A stretch of 64,000 bases of DNA from Bacteriovoracaceae bacterium (lineage in GTDB: Bacteria; Bdellovibrionota; Bacteriovoracia; Bacteriovoracales; Bacteriovoracaceae), in contig JAMPXB010000019.1 in the NCBI GenBank assembly GCA_023701435.1, positions 1 through 64,000 of the forward strand. The letters are read 5' to 3'. Numbering within the stretch: the first letter of the stretch is position 1; every line of letters starts with the position of its first letter. Position numbers and translations under genes: made by a program. Positions 51,800 to 60,964 of the stretch are shown in pieces. The notes under the pieces were generated by a model. The model worked only from the letters and a program-made list of their open reading frames with translations. It ran no database searches and had not been told where the DNA came from.

Positions 51800-53562
51800 C
51801 AGGCCTTCTCACACAGTTCTAAAATTTTATCTTCAATGATCTTCACTTTCTTTAAAGCATTCATTTTCTTCTGCGCCAGATCGCCTTCAGTTTCTCTAAC
51901 CATGGTGTAGAACTTGATTTTTGGCTCTGTTCCCGATGGTCTTAAGAAAAGACGGTTGCCACTGGCAAAGGTAAAGCTTAGGACATTGCTTTTTGGAAGA
52001 GCGATCGCCTTGTTGCTCTTTAAACGAATATCGGTGGACATTGAAGCCTGATAGTCTTCGGTCGCAACAATTTCTTCTCCGGCAAAATGAGTTTCTGGAT
52101 ACTTTCTGAAAAATTCCATAATACGGGAAATTTTCTGAGCACCCTGGATGCCTTCATAATCCAAAGAAACCAGTGACTCAAAAAAGAAGCCGAACTTGGT
52201 GTAAATTTCATCAAGGGCATCAACTAAAGTCATGCCTTTCTTTTTATAATAAAGGGCCACTTCAGACATGATGGCCATTGAACTCACTCCGTCTTTATCA
52301 CGGGACTCATTGTGAGGCATGTATCCAAAAGATTCCTCAGAAGCAAAAACAAAGTTGTAAGGAGACTTTTTCTCTTCTAGTTCTCGAATCAGTCCCGCCA
52401 TCCATTTAAAGCCAGTCAGCGTATCCATCACTGTTCCGCCAAAATGCTCCACGATGGCATTTTGAATCGGAGAAGTCACAATGGACTTAATAACAAGTGC
52501 TTTTTCTGGAAGTGTTTTTTTCTCTGCCTTAACTGAGAAAACGTAATAGAGCATGAGTGCTGCAATTTGATTCCCGTTAAGAATGGCAGGCTTGCCATGG
52601 TCATTTACCACCACACCAAGTCGGTCTCCATCAGGATCAGTGCCATAGGCAATATCACCATTGTTTTTTAGCATGTAATCAATGGCCATCGCCATTGCCT
52701 TAGGATCTTCCGGGTTTGGAGATTTAACTGTCGGAAAGTTTCCGTCAGGTTTTGCTTGCTCTGGAATAGAGTAGAATTTTGTGAAGCCCAGTCTTTTGGC
52801 CGTTTCATTACATGGAACTTCACCTGTTCCATGAAGGGCGGTATAAACGATAGAAAGTTCTGAGCCAAATTTTTTGCAAATATCAAGATCTTGAATAACT
52901 TTATTTTCAATCACCTGATAAAAAGCTTCCTCGACCTTTTCGTCTGTCCAACTGGCCAGACCCTGGGCCAGGGCATCTTCAAAGCTCATATGCTTAATCA
53001 TGCTCCAGTCAGTGAGTTTATTATACTCATTGATGATTTCTTTATCGATCGGTGGAACAACTTGAGCTCCATCATTCCAAAAAGCTTTAAAGCCGTTATA
53101 GATAGGAGGGTTGTGGCTGGCAGTAATCATGATTCCCGCTTGGGCCTTATAGTAGCGAACTCCAAAAGAGAGCATTGGTGTTGGTGTGAGCACTCTGAAA
53201 ACATGGGCCTTGATACCATTGGCCGCAAAAACGCCTGCCGCTTCAAGAGCAAACTCTTTTGAGCAGTTTCTTGAATCATAGGAAATGACAGCACTACCAC
53301 TACCAAATTGTCTGATGACATTATTGGCCAGGGCCTGAGTCGCTCGACGAACATTATATTTATTCATCCGATTTTGACCCATACCCATCGGGGCACGAAG
53401 TCCGCCGGTTCCGAATTCCAGATCCCGATAAAACCTTTCAGTTAATTCCAGTTCATTTTTAGGCAGGTCAGCTAAAAGGGCGTTAATTTCTTTTCTATCA
53501 GCTTCACTAAAATAGGTATTATTTCCCCATAAAGTGGCATTTTCAATAATCTTCTGGTCCAT
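51799..53562 (-). CDS. Phosphoglucomutase/phosphomannomutase family protein
   Basis: A 587-aa alpha-D-phosphohexomutase: MITASHNPPIYNG (phosphoserine), GTDPDGDRLGVV (magnesium site), FASEESFGYM (sugar binding) and RPSGTEPKIKFY (phosphate binding). It moves phosphate between C1 and C6 of glucose or mannose. Length matches the large phosphoglucomutase type rather than GlmM. The ATG at 53562 has GAGGAT upstream and is chosen over one ten codons earlier. Operon with queC. Confidence 0.92.
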   Translation of the reverse strand: MDQKIIENATLWGNNTYFSEADRKEINALLADLPKNELELTERFYRDLEFGTGGLRAPMGMGQNRMNKYNVRRATQALANNVIRQFGSGSAVISYDSRNCSKEFALEAAGVFAANGIKAHVFRVLTPTPMLSFGVRYYKAQAGIMITASHNPPIYNGFKAFWNDGAQVVPPIDKEIINEYNKLTDWSMIKHMSFEDALAQGLASWTDEKVEEAFYQVIENKVIQDLDICKKFGSELSIVYTALHGTGEVPCNETAKRLGFTKFYSIPEQAKPDGNFPTVKSPNPEDPKAMAMAIDYMLKNNGDIAYGTDPDGDRLGVVVNDHGKPAILNGNQIAALMLYYVFSVKAEKKTLPEKALVIKSIVTSPIQNAIVEHFGGTVMDTLTGFKWMAGLIRELEEKKSPYNFVFASEESFGYMPHNESRDKDGVSSMAIMSEVALYYKKKGMTLVDALDEIYTKFGFFFESLVSLDYEGIQGAQKISRIMEFFRKYPETHFAGEEIVATEDYQASMSTDIRLKSNKAIALPKSNVLSFTFASGNRLFLRPSGTEPKIKFYTMVRETEGDLAQKKMNALKKVKIIEDKILELCEKA

Positions 53563-53686
53563 AAGTTTATCCTCAGGTTTTAAGTACATCAAAACTACGG
53601 GCCAGAAGGAAAAATGTCAAAAATAACACGCAGCAAATATCTCTTTGGAGCTTGATACTTACTCTTCGGGGAATTAGAATGCCCGC

Positions 53687-53935
53687 ATGGCCAACGTAAA
53701 AAACAAACACCCTAAAAATATCCCTGGACCTTTTTATTGTACTGACCCCGACGATGATGGGGGAGAAGGTTGCATTGCCTGCAATGTTTGCTATTCAGGC
53801 GCTCCTGAATTCTTCGCTGAAGACGATTCCGGTAATGCTTTTGTAAAAAAGCAGCCGACAACTCCTGATGAAATCGCTTTATGTGAAGAGCAAATGGATG
53901 CTTGTCCCGTAAATTCTATCGGTAAAAACGGCTAA
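53687..53935 (+). CDS. Small 4Fe-4S ferredoxin
   Basis: An 82-aa ferredoxin: CIACNVCYSGAPEFF gives CxxCxxC (Cys29, 32, 35) and DACPVNSIG supplies the fourth ligand, enough for one 4Fe-4S cluster; Cys18 and Cys66 are extra. An acidic, aspartate-rich segment precedes the cluster (DPDDDGGEG). Electron carrier in the cytoplasm; partner unknown. It has its own promoter region between divergent genes. Confidence 0.9.
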   Translation: MANVKNKHPKNIPGPFYCTDPDDDGGEGCIACNVCYSGAPEFFAEDDSGNAFVKKQPTTPDEIALCEEQMDACPVNSIGKNG

Positions 53936-53971
53936 GTCCTTTTCCAAACCTAAATTTCCCTTTAGACTAGT

Positions 53972-53985
53972 GAGATATATATCTC
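53972..53985. promoter_or_regulatory. 14-bp palindrome before the antiporter gene
   Basis: GAGATATATATCTC is perfectly self-complementary and lies 13 bases before the ATG at 53999, just upstream of the AGGGGAAGG ribosome-binding sequence. It could be an operator or part of a promoter (TATATA). Low information, so possibly chance. Confidence 0.3.
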
Positions 53986-53998
53986 AAAAGGGGAAGGT

Positions 53999-55279
53999 AT
54001 GAATCCTAGTTTAATTCAGGTGGTGGCGACCGTTATTTTTGCCGTTGCCATTATACACACGTTTTTAGTGGGCAAATTTGCCCATATCGCACACAAGTAT
54101 CCTGAAGGATCGATTGGTGAGAACTTCTGGCATTTTATGGCCGAAGTGGAAGCCGTCTTTGGAATGTGGGCCGCGGTCTTTATTGTTTTCTTGTTCACTC
54201 AAGGTGGACTGGAAATGCCGATCAAGTATCTGGAGAGTTTGAACTTTACTGAGCCGGCCTTCGTGTTCGTTATTATGGCCATGGCCGGAACTCGTCCTGT
54301 GATTAAGCTTTCTGAAAAGATTATTGTGGCTATTTCAAGACTTATTCCACTTCCAAGAAAGATGGCTTTCTATGTAACGGCCTTGGTTGTTGGACCTCTT
54401 CTCGGTTCATTTATTACTGAGCCAGCTGCCATGACTGTGACAGCGATCATTTTGCTCAAAAACTTCTTTAGTAAAGAAATGAGTCCTAAGTTTAAATACG
54501 CTACGATTGGTCTTCTTTTCGTAAATATTTCAATTGGTGGAACTCTTACTCACTTTGCGGCTCCGCCAGTTCTAATGGTGGCCGGAAAATGGGGATGGGG
54601 TATTGGCCACATGTTCCTGACTTTCGGATATAAAGCAGCTATCGCTTGTATCATCAGCGCTGTCGCTGTTGCCTTCTTTTTTAAGAATGAACTTACTGGA
54701 GATTTTAACCTTCGTCCTGATAATACTGAGAAGATGCTTCCGCCGATGTGGATCACCTTGGTTCATATCTTCTTCCTGGCGATGGCGGTATTGACTGCTC
54801 ACCACATGGTTTTCTTCATGGGTCTATTCCTATTCTTCCTGGGTTTCACAGTGGTGACTCAAGAATTTCAGGATGAAGTTCAGGTTAAGTCTTCTTTGAT
54901 GGTAGGATTCTTTCTTGGTGGATTAATTGTTCTAGGTAATGAGCAGAGCTGGTGGTTAAAACCATTAATCGCCGGTCTTTCTGATCAGGTTCTTTATTTT
55001 GGTACTTCAGCGTTGACTGGTATTACGGATAATGCAGCCTTAACTTATCTGGGCTCGCTGGTTGAATTAACTGATTCAGCTAAATACTATCTGGTTGCCG
55101 GTGCTGTAACTGGTGGTGGTTTAACTGTTATCGCTAACGCTCCTAACCCAGCTGGTTACGGGATTTTGAAAGACTCTTTTGGTGCTGACGGAATCTCTCC
55201 TTTGGGTCTTCTGAAAGGTGCCTTGTTCCCGACGGCCATCGCCATTTTATGTTTTGAAATTTTGCCAAGTCTTGGCTAA
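53999..55279 (+). CDS. Putative Na+/H+ antiporter
   Basis: A 426-aa membrane protein with about 11 hydrophobic segments, resembling the putative Na+/H+ antiporter family (Pfam Na_H_antiport_3): FWHFMAEVEAVFGMWAAVF, GPLLGSFITEPAAMTVTAI, GTLTHFAAPPVLMVA, TSALTGITDNAALTYLGS and ANAPNPAGYGIL. The conserved Asp in TDNAALTY and Glu in TEPAAMT probably carry ions. Strong ribosome-binding site. A canonical terminator follows. Confidence 0.88.
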   Translation: MNPSLIQVVATVIFAVAIIHTFLVGKFAHIAHKYPEGSIGENFWHFMAEVEAVFGMWAAVFIVFLFTQGGLEMPIKYLESLNFTEPAFVFVIMAMAGTRPVIKLSEKIIVAISRLIPLPRKMAFYVTALVVGPLLGSFITEPAAMTVTAIILLKNFFSKEMSPKFKYATIGLLFVNISIGGTLTHFAAPPVLMVAGKWGWGIGHMFLTFGYKAAIACIISAVAVAFFFKNELTGDFNLRPDNTEKMLPPMWITLVHIFFLAMAVLTAHHMVFFMGLFLFFLGFTVVTQEFQDEVQVKSSLMVGFFLGGLIVLGNEQSWWLKPLIAGLSDQVLYFGTSALTGITDNAALTYLGSLVELTDSAKYYLVAGAVTGGGLTVIANAPNPAGYGILKDSFGADGISPLGLLKGALFPTAIAILCFEILPSLG

Positions 55280-55283
55280 AAAT

Positions 55284-55308
55284 AGGGGGCACTTCGGTGC
55301 CCCTTTTT
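55284..55308 (+). terminator. Intrinsic terminator after the antiporter gene
   Basis: GGGGCAC-TTCG-GTGCCCC with a stable tetraloop followed by six T residues (55303-55308). It begins five bases after the stop codon. The next gene's ATG lies only eight bases beyond the T run. Confidence 0.95.
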
Positions 55309-55315
55309 TATTTAC

Positions 55316-56422
55316 ATGGATAATCCCAACGCCTTTAAAAATAAGATAAATGCAGAAGTCGCCAGAAAAATAGCGATAGGCATTTCCCGTCACTATCCCT
55401 CATTTAATTCAAAAAAGTTTTTGCTGCTTATAAAAGACTTGGACCAACTTGAGCTGAAGGCACGGGTCCTTTTAATCACCAGGCACCTAAGGCTCAATCT
55501 TGAGCATGACTATCCTGAAGCCGTGGCCATTTTAGTGAAGGTGATGGAAGAGAGTGATCTTCAAGGATTCGAACTATGGCCCTTCTCTGAATATATTTCC
55601 CAATTCGGTCTGGAGCATTTTGACCTGTCGATGAAGGCGATGTACCTGCTGACACAGAAGTTTACTTCAGAGTTTGCTGTTCGACCTTTTCTCTTAAAAA
55701 ACCATAAAAAAGTTCTTAAGTACTTTGATAAATGGGCCAATGATAAAAACGTCCACATCAGACGTTGGGTCAGTGAAGGTTCAAGACCTTTGTTACCTTG
55801 GGGGCAGAGCATCCCATTATTTATTATGGATCCCACCCATACGCTTTTACTGCTCGATAAACTGAAGTTTGATCAAGAGCTCTATGTCAGAAAAAGTGTC
55901 GCGAATCATTTAAACGACATCTCTAAAAATCATCCTCAGGTTGTTATTGAGGTACTTCGCTTATGGGAGAAGAACGTTCCAACTGAGCATATCGAGAAGA
56001 TTCTTTGGATTAAAAGGCATGCCCTCCGCACATTGATCAAGAAGGGTCATTCTGGTGCTTTGAAACTCATGGGAGTAGAGGGTAAGGCAAAAGTAGTAAT
56101 CAAAAAATTGGCCTGTCTAAAAGATTCTTATCATCTCCATGATGAACTGATCTTCAGTTTTGACCTTGAATCCAAGGCCAAGACCTCTCAGAAGCTGATT
56201 ATTGATTACATCATCGATTTTGTTAAAGCGAATGGGAAACTAGGAAAGAAGGTTTATAAGTTAAAGACCTTAGAACTTGAAGCAGGGGAGAGAGTGACTA
56301 TCAGTAAGAAGCATTCCCTGAAACCTATCACCACCATGAAATACTATTCTGGAACCCATCATCTCTTGATCCAGATAAATGGAGAGATGATGGGGCAGAT
56401 AACTTTTTATTTAGAAGTCTAG
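55316..56422 (+). CDS. AlkD-like DNA alkylation repair family HEAT-repeat protein
   Basis: A 368-aa protein of the HEAT-repeat DNA alkylation repair family: GFELWPFSEYISQFGLEHFD, RRWVSEGSRPLLPWG and YVRKSVANHLNDISKNHP are its strongest conserved blocks. The C-terminal third is a beta domain (IIDYIIDFVKANGKLG). AlkD removes positively charged alkylated bases; whether this larger branch has glycosylase activity is not established. The ATG at 55316 lies eight bases after a terminator with no ribosome-binding site, so it may be leaderless or the true start may differ. Its 3' end overlaps ilvE by 12 bases. Confidence 0.82.
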   Translation: MDNPNAFKNKINAEVARKIAIGISRHYPSFNSKKFLLLIKDLDQLELKARVLLITRHLRLNLEHDYPEAVAILVKVMEESDLQGFELWPFSEYISQFGLEHFDLSMKAMYLLTQKFTSEFAVRPFLLKNHKKVLKYFDKWANDKNVHIRRWVSEGSRPLLPWGQSIPLFIMDPTHTLLLLDKLKFDQELYVRKSVANHLNDISKNHPQVVIEVLRLWEKNVPTEHIEKILWIKRHALRTLIKKGHSGALKLMGVEGKAKVVIKKLACLKDSYHLHDELIFSFDLESKAKTSQKLIIDYIIDFVKANGKLGKKVYKLKTLELEAGERVTISKKHSLKPITTMKYYSGTHHLLIQINGEMMGQITFYLEV

Positions 56423-57490
56423 GTTACGAACAGGGTGCAGCCAGCCTTCCGGCGCTTCAGCTCTACCGGCCTGGATGGCAATGAGTTTTTCACGCAACTG
56501 CATACCAATTTTTCCCTGACCATCTTTCAGTTTATAAACAGAACCATCTTTATCCATGAGTGAAGCAACCGGGGCCACCACTGCAGCAGTTCCGCAGAGG
56601 AAAGCTTCTGTGCAGGTTTCATTCTGAATGCCCTTTATCACTTCATCAATGCTAAGACGTCTTTGCTCTACAGGTAATTTCTCTGCAATAGCAATATCAA
56701 TAATGGAGCGTCTGGTAACACCATCCAGAATGGTATCGGTAAGAGCAGGAGTTACGACTTTACCATCAATGATGGCAAAGAAGTTCATGCCCGACATCTC
56801 TTCGATATACTGATGTTCAACTGAATCAAGCCACATGGTTTGATCGCAGCCGAGCTTTATCGTTTTAGCATAAGAGTTCAAGCTGGCCGCATAGTTGCCG
56901 CCTGTTTTGGCAAAGCCGATACCACCTGGAGCACAACGAATATCATCTCGCTCAATATAGACCTTAACCGCATCACCGGAGAAATATGAGCCAGATGGTG
57001 AGGCCACAACCATAAAGAGAAACTGGTTGGCAGGCTTAATCCCCATACCAACTTCAGTGGCAATCATGAAGGGACGAAGGTAGAGAGACTCACCTAATCT
57101 TCTTGGAACTAAATTTTTAGAGTAAGCACAAATAACCTCACAGGCCTCCAGAAATAGATCTTCCGGCACCTCTGGCATCGCCATACGGCGGGCCGATTGG
57201 TTGAATCTACGGGCATTCATTTCTGGACGGAACATATGGATACTTTCATCAGGATGACGGAAGACTTTCATGCCCTCAAATATTTCCTGACCATAATGCA
57301 AGACTTTAGAACAAGGATCTAATTGAATCGGGCCGTAAGGAAGGAGATCAAATCGTTGCCACTGCCCATCTTCATAGAGTGCTTGGATCATGATGGGAGA
57401 CATGTATTTACCGAATCCCAATTGTGTATCATTAATAGTGAACTTTTTTACTCGTTCAACTGCTTCTGGATGGATCTCCACTTTCTTCAT
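56411..57490 (-). CDS. ilvE: Branched-chain amino acid aminotransferase
   Basis: A 359-aa PLP class IV transaminase of the long (BCAT) type: LHYGQEIFEGMKVFR, NARRFNQSARRM, YLRPFMIATE, the PLP lysine in GFAKTGGNYAASL, and FLCGTAAVVAPVASL. Performs the last step of valine, leucine and isoleucine synthesis and the first of their breakdown. A single gene converging with the AlkD-like gene and divergent from the ExbB-like gene. Confidence 0.95.
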   Translation of the reverse strand: MKKVEIHPEAVERVKKFTINDTQLGFGKYMSPIMIQALYEDGQWQRFDLLPYGPIQLDPCSKVLHYGQEIFEGMKVFRHPDESIHMFRPEMNARRFNQSARRMAMPEVPEDLFLEACEVICAYSKNLVPRRLGESLYLRPFMIATEVGMGIKPANQFLFMVVASPSGSYFSGDAVKVYIERDDIRCAPGGIGFAKTGGNYAASLNSYAKTIKLGCDQTMWLDSVEHQYIEEMSGMNFFAIIDGKVVTPALTDTILDGVTRRSIIDIAIAEKLPVEQRRLSIDEVIKGIQNETCTEAFLCGTAAVVAPVASLMDKDGSVYKLKDGQGKIGMQLREKLIAIQAGRAEAPEGWLHPVRNLDF

Positions 57491-57559
57491 AGGACTCCCT
57501 TAGCTTTTTTAACCAGTTACCGATAATTAGCTTAAGTTTAATAACACGGATTTTACAAG

Positions 57560-58306
57560 ATGAAAAACCTAAGAAACCTAACTCTGGCGGCTGGGCTGGC
57601 ACTTTTGATTACAGCTATTTGTATAATCTTGTTTGCTTTGACGAATAAGACCAGCTCTCCTGCCTTGCATAGGATCGTGGTCCTTCTGGGTGGCGATGTC
57701 ATTAGCGGTGGTTATATCCAGTTTTTGACTTACATTGCATTTTTTTGGTCTTGGTTTGAAGTGCGTGAGAAGCTCAAAGTCATTGCACGAGAGCGAAAAG
57801 CATTTAAATTAAATTTAATCCCGACCAGTGAGAAGGTCGTCTTCATGCCTTCTGACGTGAATAATCTTAAATTCAAACTCATAGAGTTTGAGCGCAAAGA
57901 AAAATACATTCTAAGTGATCTCTTGAAAAAGGCTTGTACTAAATTTCATACATCGGGATCACTTTCAGAATTAATAGATATTGTAAGCATTCAGATCGAA
58001 GTTTCTCAGGAAAAATCGGAAGGTGAGCAGTCAATCATTCGTTATTTAACCTGGGTTATTCCTTCTATAGGATTTGTTGGAACGGTGATTGGTATTTCTC
58101 AGGCGCTCATCGTCGCCAATTCTGGTGATATGGATAAAATCACATCGTTATTGGGAGTGGCCTTTGACACCACTTTGGTAGCGCTGGTTCTTTCCATTAT
58201 TATTATGTGGTTTGTGCATCAATTGCAGGAGGAAACCGACCGCTTTCATTCTGATCTAAAAGAATTCGTCATCGATAATTTAATTAATAAAATTGAAATC
58301 CAATGA
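57560..58306 (+). CDS. MotA/TolQ/ExbB-like proton-channel protein
   Basis: A 248-aa membrane protein. Helices lie at about residues 8-28 and 45-65. After a cytoplasmic loop of about 100 residues come the two channel helices, WVIPSIGFVGTVIGISQAL and LGVAFDTTLVALVLSIIIMW, the classic TolQ/ExbB/MotA signature. Such proteins form the pentameric ring that channels protons around a TolR/ExbD/MotB-type partner. The partner is the next gene, starting in an ATGA overlap, but with a von Willebrand A domain in place of a standard periplasmic domain. Confidence 0.85.
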   Translation: MKNLRNLTLAAGLALLITAICIILFALTNKTSSPALHRIVVLLGGDVISGGYIQFLTYIAFFWSWFEVREKLKVIARERKAFKLNLIPTSEKVVFMPSDVNNLKFKLIEFERKEKYILSDLLKKACTKFHTSGSLSELIDIVSIQIEVSQEKSEGEQSIIRYLTWVIPSIGFVGTVIGISQALIVANSGDMDKITSLLGVAFDTTLVALVLSIIIMWFVHQLQEETDRFHSDLKEFVIDNLINKIEIQ

Positions 58307-59130
58307 GAAAACGACGTTCGATTGAAGTATTTTCAATTTCCTTTCTTGATCTCCTGAGTGGTGCACTGGGGGCGGTCATTATTCTGTATGTGGCCATACC
58401 CAAAAATCAACCAAAGGAAATTCCACAAGTCGATCCTGCTCGTATTACTTTGGAAAAAGATCTGGCATCCTCGCAGAAAATAATTGATGACTTAAAGAAA
58501 GAATTAACTGAAGCCACTACCAAAATTGCTTCGATGGAAAAAGTGGTGGTACCGGAAGCGCCGCCGGCATCTGGCCCGGATCTCGATGCAGGTTTTAAGT
58601 TTAAAGGTAAGAATATCGTTTTTATTATTGATACATCTTATTCCATGACTGAAGAAGATCGCATGGGTCAAGTGAAGGCGGGACTCAAAATGCTGCTGAC
58701 CTCACTGGCGGGAAATTTTAAAATAGAAATTGTGCAATTTCCGTTGGGGCAAAGGGCCCCTTTTAGAAGCATGTGGGGGAATATCAAGGACTTCACATCA
58801 ATCAATCGATCTGACGCTTTTGAGTTTATCTATTCCTTAAAACCCTCAGGAGGAACTCCTACGCGAGATGCTCTTTTGTTTGTCCTGCAAAACTATGATC
58901 AGGTCAGTGACATTGTCTTACTCTCTGATGGTGCTCCGACTTATCATAATTCAAATACAAAAGATGATATTTACGAAATTCTTAGAGTTATCAGAGAACA
59001 AAATACCAGTAAAATTCAGATCAATACCATTGGAGTAGGATCGAACTTCTTACGGGACAAATTAAGCGAGCAGTATAAATTTCTGAGCCTTCTTGCTTCC
59101 GAAAATAACGGATTTTTTGTCGGTTTCTGA
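58303..59130 (+). CDS. Membrane-anchored von Willebrand A protein with an ExbD/MotB-like helix
   Basis: A 275-aa protein. The N-terminal helix SFLDLLSGALGAVIILYVAI carries Asp16, placed like the proton-carrying Asp of ExbD, TolR and MotB. A coiled linker (residues 45-82) and a Pro-rich stretch lead to a VWA domain from about residue 100, with a full MIDAS metal site: DTSYS (110-114), GGTPT (Thr187 or Thr185) and SDG (Asp209). It is coupled by ATGA to the ExbB-like gene. Together they resemble a proton-driven motor whose force is delivered to a metal-dependent adhesion domain in the periplasm. Role unknown. Confidence 0.78.
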   Translation: MRKRRSIEVFSISFLDLLSGALGAVIILYVAIPKNQPKEIPQVDPARITLEKDLASSQKIIDDLKKELTEATTKIASMEKVVVPEAPPASGPDLDAGFKFKGKNIVFIIDTSYSMTEEDRMGQVKAGLKMLLTSLAGNFKIEIVQFPLGQRAPFRSMWGNIKDFTSINRSDAFEFIYSLKPSGGTPTRDALLFVLQNYDQVSDIVLLSDGAPTYHNSNTKDDIYEILRVIREQNTSKIQINTIGVGSNFLRDKLSEQYKFLSLLASENNGFFVGF

Positions 59131-59709
59131 TTACAGGGGAGCCGGTATCAGGTCATATTTATTCATTAATTTTGTAATTTCAGCGTTACGATTTAGCACC
59201 TGATAATAGGTCCAGGGAAAGAGCCTGTCCTTTTTCATAAGATCATTGATTGTTTTCTTTGCTTCTTTGTCACCCAGATAATAGCTCAAGGCCTTAAATT
59301 CCAGATTACAGATAATGAGAAGTAAGTGAGCGTGACCCGAGGCTCGAGGATAAATATTTTGTAATTCCTTTAGCACCGGAGCGAGCTTGGCCTTATTTTG
59401 CTCTGTCCACCAATAAAATTCTTCATGCAGCCAGGCGGCCAACAACTTTCGGGGATTTTCAGCGAAGTGAGTAGTTAAAGTGAGGTCTGGAGCCGGGTGG
59501 GAGTTTACATCGGAGCTGATTAGAACTTTACGAGTATAAAAAAAAGGGCTCAGGTCATAAACTTGTTCAAGTTGCTGTAAGTTCTGTTTGGTTAGATAGG
59601 TTCCTTTATCAGGATTAATTTCCACTATAATTAGCCCAGTAGGGGTGGGCTCCCGATGGGAGCTGCAGCTAATGCTAATGAAAATAATGATCAAAAAGAA
59701 ACTTTTCAT
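59131..59709 (-). CDS. Lipoprotein of unknown function
   Basis: A 192-aa lipoprotein with a signal (KSFFLIIIFISISC) whose lipobox is SISC. The mature part is alpha/beta to helical with HEEFYWWTEQNKAKLAPVLKEL. No family was recognised. Its stop codon directly abuts that of the convergent vWA gene. The ATG at 59709 puts the lipobox at the right distance. The ribosome-binding site is weak. Confidence 0.6.
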   Translation of the reverse strand: MKSFFLIIIFISISCSSHREPTPTGLIIVEINPDKGTYLTKQNLQQLEQVYDLSPFFYTRKVLISSDVNSHPAPDLTLTTHFAENPRKLLAAWLHEEFYWWTEQNKAKLAPVLKELQNIYPRASGHAHLLLIICNLEFKALSYYLGDKEAKKTINDLMKKDRLFPWTYYQVLNRNAEITKLMNKYDLIPAPL

Positions 59710-59821
59710 CTTGAAACAATAACATACTTGAGTAATGAAGGTGCCACTAGGCAAAGTCTTTACTCATGTGGTCTCTGCTGGCCTACCTCTGGCATAATAG
59801 AGTCAAATGAGGGTCTCCTAT

Positions 59822-60757
59822 ATGGTGCAAAGTTTACTCCTGTTATTTCTTCTTCTGACAACGTCTTCTTGGGCAAATGATTTTGCTCAGAAATTATGTG
59901 ATGCTGACTCTACTAAGGCCCAACTGCTTTCGCCCTGGAAAAAAAAGAATAAAAAATACTGTACTCAGGTCGCCTGTCAAAGGGGGGCCAATAGTATCAC
60001 GCGCGAAAAGTGCTTTTATCAGGAAGAGCATGAAAATGAGGTCGTTGTTACCTATAGTGATGATGTCAATGTCACAGGTCCTAATTTAATGGCCGACCAA
60101 AGTCGGGCAGAATTTGTGCGCTTGCATGAAGAGGACAGCTGCTTCAATGCCTGTGCTCCAGTTAAAAAGAAAGGACTTTTGAAAATTAAATTGATCGCCG
60201 GTCTTGAACGAGATTCCTGCAGGGAGTGCTTCGAGAAAAGGGAACATAAACCCTATGATGAATCATTTGAATATAAAGAAATTGGTAAAAGGCTTTATCC
60301 ATCGCAGAAGTGCTTTTTCTTATGCCGTGATCCGAAAGGGCCAATTGTGACAGAGAGGAAACTCTCACCAGCTTGCCAGCAATGTGTCGGGGCTAATGGT
60401 TTGAGAGGTGAGGATTTTTCCTATATGTTGAATCATGAGAAAAATTGTTTTGAAGTCGATTTTGACAACGAAGTGAGATCAGTTCCGGCCCATCTATGCG
60501 CCAGACCAGTAGATGAAATTATTTTAACTCATTACCAATCTGATTCGCCATATAATCTCAGCACCATCTTTTTGAAGCAAAAACCGCCTTGCCGGGAATT
60601 GGATAACAGGACCAATGGTTTGCTCTACAAACGAAGTGTTGACCATTCTCATTGCGACTCTGAAGCAAGAGATAACTCTGATAGAAATAACATTCCAGAA
60701 AAATCAGTTACGCCCAAAAGCAAATCCATATCAGGAAATAATACTTCCAAACAATAA
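59822..60757 (+). CDS. Secreted cysteine-rich protein, paralogue A (16 Cys)
   Basis: A 311-aa protein with signal peptide (VQSLLLLFLLLTTSSWA-N). The mature protein holds 16 cysteines in order: single Cys, CxxxxC, Cys, CFNAC, CREC, CFFLC, CQQCVGANGL, then four spaced Cys. The gene at 61739-62647 has the same 16 in the same order, and shared blocks (EIGKRL, CxxCVGxNGL, CFEVD). The tail is Ser/Lys-rich and low-complexity. Probably a disulfide-stapled periplasmic or exported protein; no known family. GAGGG lies before the ATG at 59822; an ATG at 59807 is also in frame. Confidence 0.65.
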   Translation: MVQSLLLLFLLLTTSSWANDFAQKLCDADSTKAQLLSPWKKKNKKYCTQVACQRGANSITREKCFYQEEHENEVVVTYSDDVNVTGPNLMADQSRAEFVRLHEEDSCFNACAPVKKKGLLKIKLIAGLERDSCRECFEKREHKPYDESFEYKEIGKRLYPSQKCFFLCRDPKGPIVTERKLSPACQQCVGANGLRGEDFSYMLNHEKNCFEVDFDNEVRSVPAHLCARPVDEIILTHYQSDSPYNLSTIFLKQKPPCRELDNRTNGLLYKRSVDHSHCDSEARDNSDRNNIPEKSVTPKSKSISGNNTSKQ

Positions 60758-60964
60758 CGAGCTCGCTATCAGAATCTAAATTCATCCGCATGGCCAGCTC
60801 TTGATTGGCCATGATTCTGCATTTGTCATTGAATGACTTCACCAACTTAACTCCCGTCTGATTATGGCCTAAGAATCATAAATCATTTCTTATGATGATT
60901 AACTTTGAAGGCCACTTGTATCTCTTTTGTCATCGGTTTTCTAACTTTAACAAAAGGGTTAAAA

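Noticed and set aside
57560-59130. Zorya-type phage-defence system (ZorAB)
   Set aside because: The channel protein lacks the long ZorA tail, the partner has VWA instead of a peptidoglycan-binding domain, and no ZorC, ZorD or ZorE gene is next to it.
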